From Streptomyces sp. HUAS YS2 (GTDB lineage: Bacteria; Actinomycetota; Actinomycetes; Streptomycetales; Streptomycetaceae), in the NCBI RefSeq assembly GCF_033343995.1, contig NZ_CP137573.1:4063001-4127000 (forward strand): a stretch of 64,000 bases of DNA. Direction: 5' to 3'. Below, piece after piece: positions 61,368 through 64,000 of the stretch; the stretch's first letter is position 1, and every line of letters begins with the position of its first letter. The notes beneath the pieces were generated by a model. That model was not told the origin of the DNA and ran no database searches. It worked only from the letters and a program-made list of their open reading frames with translations. The position numbers and the translations under genes are program-made.

Positions 61368-61697
61368 ATGCCGTCCTTCAAGATCGACCTTTCGACCGCC
61401 GTGGTGTTCGTCGCGACCGCGCCCGTGCCGAAGCTCGTCAGCCAGAAGACCGGGGAGCGCGCCATGGACCGGGAGACCGGCGCCGGCCTGTCGACGGTGG
61501 GCCTGCTGATCTCGGACGAGGGCGAAGGCAACCTGTATCAGGTGACCGTCCCGGAGACCGGCATCCCCGCGGGTCTCGCGCCCGGCGCGCCGGTGCGGGT
61601 GGTCGGCCTCAAGGCCCGCGACTGGGAGAACGAGTTCAACGGCCAGAAGCGGCACGGCATCTCGTTCCGCGCGGTCGCGGTCACCTCGGCGGCCTGA
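61368..61697 (+). CDS. SCO3933-family regulatory protein (element 2)
   Basis: 109 residues: MPSFKIDLSTAVVFVATAP..., with GLSTVGLLISDEGEGNLYQV and RHGISFRAVAVTS, the same family as the protein at 2253-2600 but far diverged. First gene of the transfer operon. ATG 61368 behind GGGAG, in preference to GTG 61362. The next start comes one base after its stop (TGAgATG). Its function in transfer or replication control is presumed from the family's position, not proven. Confidence 0.78.
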   Translation: MPSFKIDLSTAVVFVATAPVPKLVSQKTGERAMDRETGAGLSTVGLLISDEGEGNLYQVTVPETGIPAGLAPGAPVRVVGLKARDWENEFNGQKRHGISFRAVAVTSAA

Positions 61698-61698
61698 G

Positions 61699-63039
61699 AT
61701 GACCGACCTGTCCGCGGTGCTTGAGGCGACGGGCCTCCTTGCTGGTGCCGGCGGTCTCGGCTACGCGAAGGTACGCGCCCCTCGCGTGTACTGGTCGCTG
61801 GTCGGACTGCCGGTCACCTGGGGCCGGTTCACTCTGACGTACCGCTCGACCATGGACGTCTGCGGGCTGACCGTTCAGCCCTCGCGTCTGCGGGCGTTCC
61901 TCACCCGGAACGTCGCGCGCCGTGAGGTGCTGCCGGTCGCGCCCAAGGTGCGCCGGGTCCGCGGCACTTCGACCGGCCTGCGGGTGACCCTGCGGCTCCC
62001 CGCCGGCCTGGAACCGGCCGACGTGATCGCGGCCTCCGAGCGACTGAGGCATGCCTGGGGAGTGCACTCGGTGACCGTCGCCGAGACCAAGCCCGGGTTC
62101 GTCGAGCTGCGGATGACCGGCTACGACGTGCTGCGCCGGGTCCGGATGCCGCGTGCGACTCGCATTGACGGTCTGGCTGTGCCGGTGGCGCTTCGCGAGG
62201 ATGGCACTGCGTACGTCCGGGACTATCAGAAGGTGCCGCATGCGCTGACGCTCGGGGCCAACCAGTCGGGCAAGTCCGTGTATCAGCGGAGCCTGATCAA
62301 GAGTCTCGCGCAGGTGCCGGTTGCGCTGGTCGGGATCGACTGCAAGCGCGGGGTCGAGCAGTCGGCGTACGCGCCTCGGCTGTCGGCTCTGGCGATCACG
62401 CCGGATGCTTCTGCGTCGCTGCTGGATGTCCTGGTCGAGCAGATGGAATCGCGCTTCGACCTGCTGAGTCTCCACGGTGTCTCGGATGTCTGGGAGCTGC
62501 CGGAGGGGTTACGGCCGGTGCCGATTGTCGTCCTGGTGGATGAGGTGGCGGAGCTGTTCTTGATCTCCTCGAAGAAGGATGAGGAGCGTCGGGAGCGGAT
62601 CGTCACCGCGCTGATCAGGCTCGGGCAGATGGCTCGTGCGGTCGGGATTTACCTGGAGGTGTGCGGCCAGCGGTTCGGTTCCGAACTCGGCAGGGGCGCG
62701 ACCATGCTCCGTGCCCAGCTCACCGGCCGTGTGGTGCACCGCGTCAACGACAAGCAGACCGCCGAGATGGGGCTTGCCGATGTGGCCCCGGACGCGGTCA
62801 TGCCTGCCGGCCTGATCCCGGCCGAACGTCCCGGAACCGCGGTCGCCGCGGACTCCTCCGGTGGCTGGGTCAAGATCCGCACTCCGCGTACGTCGCGCGA
62901 TGAGGCGGCGGCGGTCTGCCGGGAGTACGCCCACCTTGTCCCGGAGCTGCCGGCCCTCGACCCGTACCGCCCGCACGTGCCCGCCGACCTTCCCGCCCGC
63001 GGCCCGTCCCTGGTCAAGCCGCGGCCTGTCACGGAGTAG
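61699..63039 (+). CDS. FtsK/SpoIIIE-type DNA translocase, TraB-like (element 2)
   Basis: 446 residues. Walker A GANQSGKSV (about 186) and Walker B VVLVDEVAEL (about 276) lie at the same residues as in the translocase of element 1, with the same CGQRFGS block, so the two are paralogues. The Walker A ends in Ser-Val, not Ser-Thr, unlike element 1. The N-terminal hydrophobic stretch is short. Leu271 is a TTA codon (62509-62511), in the segment before Walker B. Its inferred task is to pump double-stranded element DNA between hyphae. Confidence 0.87.
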   Translation: MTDLSAVLEATGLLAGAGGLGYAKVRAPRVYWSLVGLPVTWGRFTLTYRSTMDVCGLTVQPSRLRAFLTRNVARREVLPVAPKVRRVRGTSTGLRVTLRLPAGLEPADVIAASERLRHAWGVHSVTVAETKPGFVELRMTGYDVLRRVRMPRATRIDGLAVPVALREDGTAYVRDYQKVPHALTLGANQSGKSVYQRSLIKSLAQVPVALVGIDCKRGVEQSAYAPRLSALAITPDASASLLDVLVEQMESRFDLLSLHGVSDVWELPEGLRPVPIVVLVDEVAELFLISSKKDEERRERIVTALIRLGQMARAVGIYLEVCGQRFGSELGRGATMLRAQLTGRVVHRVNDKQTAEMGLADVAPDAVMPAGLIPAERPGTAVAADSSGGWVKIRTPRTSRDEAAAVCREYAHLVPELPALDPYRPHVPADLPARGPSLVKPRPVTE

Positions 63040-63048
63040 GGGACTGCC

Positions 63049-63225
63049 ATGGCTACGCCCACCAACGTGAAGCCCGTGCCCTGCCCCTCGTGCGAGGGCC
63101 GCGGGGAGGTCTCCCACACCGTCCGCGTCGGACGCAAGCGCCGTGTCGTCGGCGAACAGTCCGGCCTCTGCCTCACCTGCCTCGGCACCGGCGAAGCGCC
63201 GGCCGGTGAGGAGCGGTCATCGTGA
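63049..63225 (+). CDS. 58-residue zinc-ribbon protein (element 2)
   Basis: MATPTNVKPVPCPSCEGRG... with two CxxCxGxG knuckles (CPSCEGRG and CLTCLGTG), homologous to the 37-residue protein at 4111-4224. A basic loop (VGRKRRVVG) separates the knuckles. The stop overlaps the next start (GTGA). Both elements keep the gene near traB, so it is likely part of the transfer or replication machinery; the activity is unknown. Confidence 0.75.
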   Translation: MATPTNVKPVPCPSCEGRGEVSHTVRVGRKRRVVGEQSGLCLTCLGTGEAPAGEERSS

Positions 63226-63896
63226 ACCGCTCGATCCGACCCGATGCCGTTCTCGTGCAGGCCGTGATTGCCGGTGCTCTGTCCTTCGCGCACCTGCACG
63301 ACCTGGCCGCGGCTGCCGGGCAGGACGGTTGGAAGGCATGGGCCTACCCGGTCAGCGTCGACCTGCTGTTGGTCGCCGCCTGGCGTCGGATGCGATCGGA
63401 CGCGGGCAACCGCGACGCGTGGTTCTGGTTCGCCATCGCGCTCACGGCATCGCTCGGTGCCAACGTCGCCACCGCGGGACTGCTCGACATGGGGGACGTC
63501 CCGGACTGGCTGCGCATCCTCGTCGCCGGCTGGCCCGCCCTGGCCTTCCTCGGCGGCACCCTCCTCGCCCACGCACCCGGACCGACGACCCCGGAGCCGG
63601 AACCGACCCCGGAGCCGCTGGTGCCAGCGGTCGAAGTGCAGCGCATCGACCAGCCCGACCCGGTGCCGGCACCGGCGGAGAGTCCCGCACCGCCCGAGGA
63701 ACTGGCACCGGCACCGGCCGCGCTTCCCGCCGACGCCCCGGCCGTGCCGCGGGCCTTGCTCGACCACGCCCGCTCGATCGCAGACGCGCACCGAGCCTCC
63801 ACAGGGCAGCCGATCAGCGCCGATGCGCTCTCCGCGCGGCTCGGATTGCCGGGCCCGACCTGCAACGCGATCGCTGCTCAGCTCCAACTCGCCTGA
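63222..63896 (+). CDS. SpdB-like membrane protein (DUF2637 type)
   Basis: 224 residues. Four hydrophobic segments in the first 115 residues (for example VLVQAVIAGALSFAHLHDLA and WLRILVAGWPALAFLGGTLL), a Pro/Glu/Ala-rich linker, and a C-terminal helical HTH-like segment (DALSARLGLPGPTCNAIAAQ). DUF2637/SpdB proteins are needed for intramycelial plasmid spread in Streptomyces. The start is GTG 63222 within the zinc-ribbon stop. Confidence 0.8.
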   Translation: MNRSIRPDAVLVQAVIAGALSFAHLHDLAAAAGQDGWKAWAYPVSVDLLLVAAWRRMRSDAGNRDAWFWFAIALTASLGANVATAGLLDMGDVPDWLRILVAGWPALAFLGGTLLAHAPGPTTPEPEPTPEPLVPAVEVQRIDQPDPVPAPAESPAPPEELAPAPAALPADAPAVPRALLDHARSIADAHRASTGQPISADALSARLGLPGPTCNAIAAQLQLA

Positions 63897-63916
63897 TCAG
63901 GAAGGAGATTCACGAG

Positions 63917-64000
63917 ATGCGCCCGAACCGCTTCTACGACGTGATCAAGGTCGGCCCGGTCAAGGTCGGCACCTACAACAACGGCCGCGGCCAGACCCGA
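63917..64000 (+). CDS. SpdA-like mobile element transfer protein (partial)
   Basis: The first 28 codons (MRPNRFYDVIKVGPVKVGTY...) run off the window. The start matches a short family found with spdB in Streptomyces elements. ATG 63917 behind GAAGGAG. The rest is not visible, so the assignment rests on the N-terminus and the neighbours. Confidence 0.65.
   Translation, partial: MRPNRFYDVIKVGPVKVGTYNNGRGQTR

Larger units (their letters stand above)
57458..64000. mobile_element. second AICE-like integrative element (left part)
   Basis: From the tRNA-Ser gene to the window end the content is that of an actinomycete integrative element: HTH proteins, short element-type proteins, a 151-bp palindrome, a divergent regulatory module, and a transfer cassette (SCO3933-family, TraB, zinc ribbon, SpdB, SpdA-like). 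Replication and integrase genes are expected beyond the window. The placement at the tRNA 3' end is inference, because the other attachment repeat is not visible. The order of cassette genes differs from element 1, in which the small membrane protein precedes the zinc ribbon. Confidence 0.75.

Overview
High-GC actinomycete DNA, almost certainly Streptomyces. The third-position GC bias is strong, starts are often GTG (one TTG), and rare TTA codons sit mainly in mobile genes. It carries the Streptomyces cydA-cydB-cydCD block with a Rex operator, a parS site and DnaA boxes, and the dtpA/copCD/ecuC/sco copper cluster. As I recall it, the gene order follows the S. coelicolor segment from about thiC (SCO3928) to the SCO3970s, on the oriC side of the chromosome. 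That comparison is from memory.

Layout. (1) 1-7530 is the right end of an AICE-like integrative conjugative element. It holds small hypotheticals, a long nested inverted repeat, a HutC/GntR repressor facing a transfer operon (SCO3933-family protein, FtsK/TraB translocase, small membrane protein, zinc ribbon), a frameshifted RepSA-type replication initiator and a large serine recombinase. It ends inside thiC: the last 48 codons of thiC follow at 7527-7673. (2) 7674-25800 is core: membrane protein, metallophosphatase, LacI regulator, HisC-type aminotransferase, cytochrome bd oxidase with its fused CydCD exporter, GAF-GAF histidine kinase, M23 peptidase, HAD hydrolase, F420 oxidoreductase and KptA. 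(3) 25789-36800: MerR regulator, hydrolase-SDR fusion, M24 peptidase, two ABC exporter pairs in one operon, MFS plus GntR pair, dihydrolipoyl dehydrogenase. (4) 37042-40755: tRNA-Ser(GCT), HAD hydrolase and serS, a DnaA-box-rich gap, pheA. (5) 40784-47095 is a leftward copper-handling cluster. (6) 47321-57334 holds signalling genes (two RsbW-like ATPases and a SpoIIE-like phosphatase with a degenerate metal site), aminopeptidase P, a small prim-pol-like protein, GDPD and an HtrA-like protease. (7) tRNA-Ser(TGA) at 57373-57457 is followed by a second AICE-like element that runs off the window. It has its own SCO3933-family/TraB/zinc-ribbon/SpdB cassette, a 151-bp palindrome, and a two-gene HTH-sensor plus PP2C module facing the transfer operon.

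How it fits together. The two elements flank about 50 kb of core DNA and share a transfer cassette, with Walker motifs at the same residues in both TraB proteins. Each puts a different regulator divergent to it, behind its own repeated operator-like sites, and each has a large palindrome in its non-coding stretch. The points most worth a second look are the thiC disruption, the rep frameshift in a C run, the two palindromes, the HTH-sensor/PP2C module with three matching 17-bp sites, the TTA codons in transfer genes, the extra-oriC DnaA-box clusters and the parS site over the cydCD start codon.
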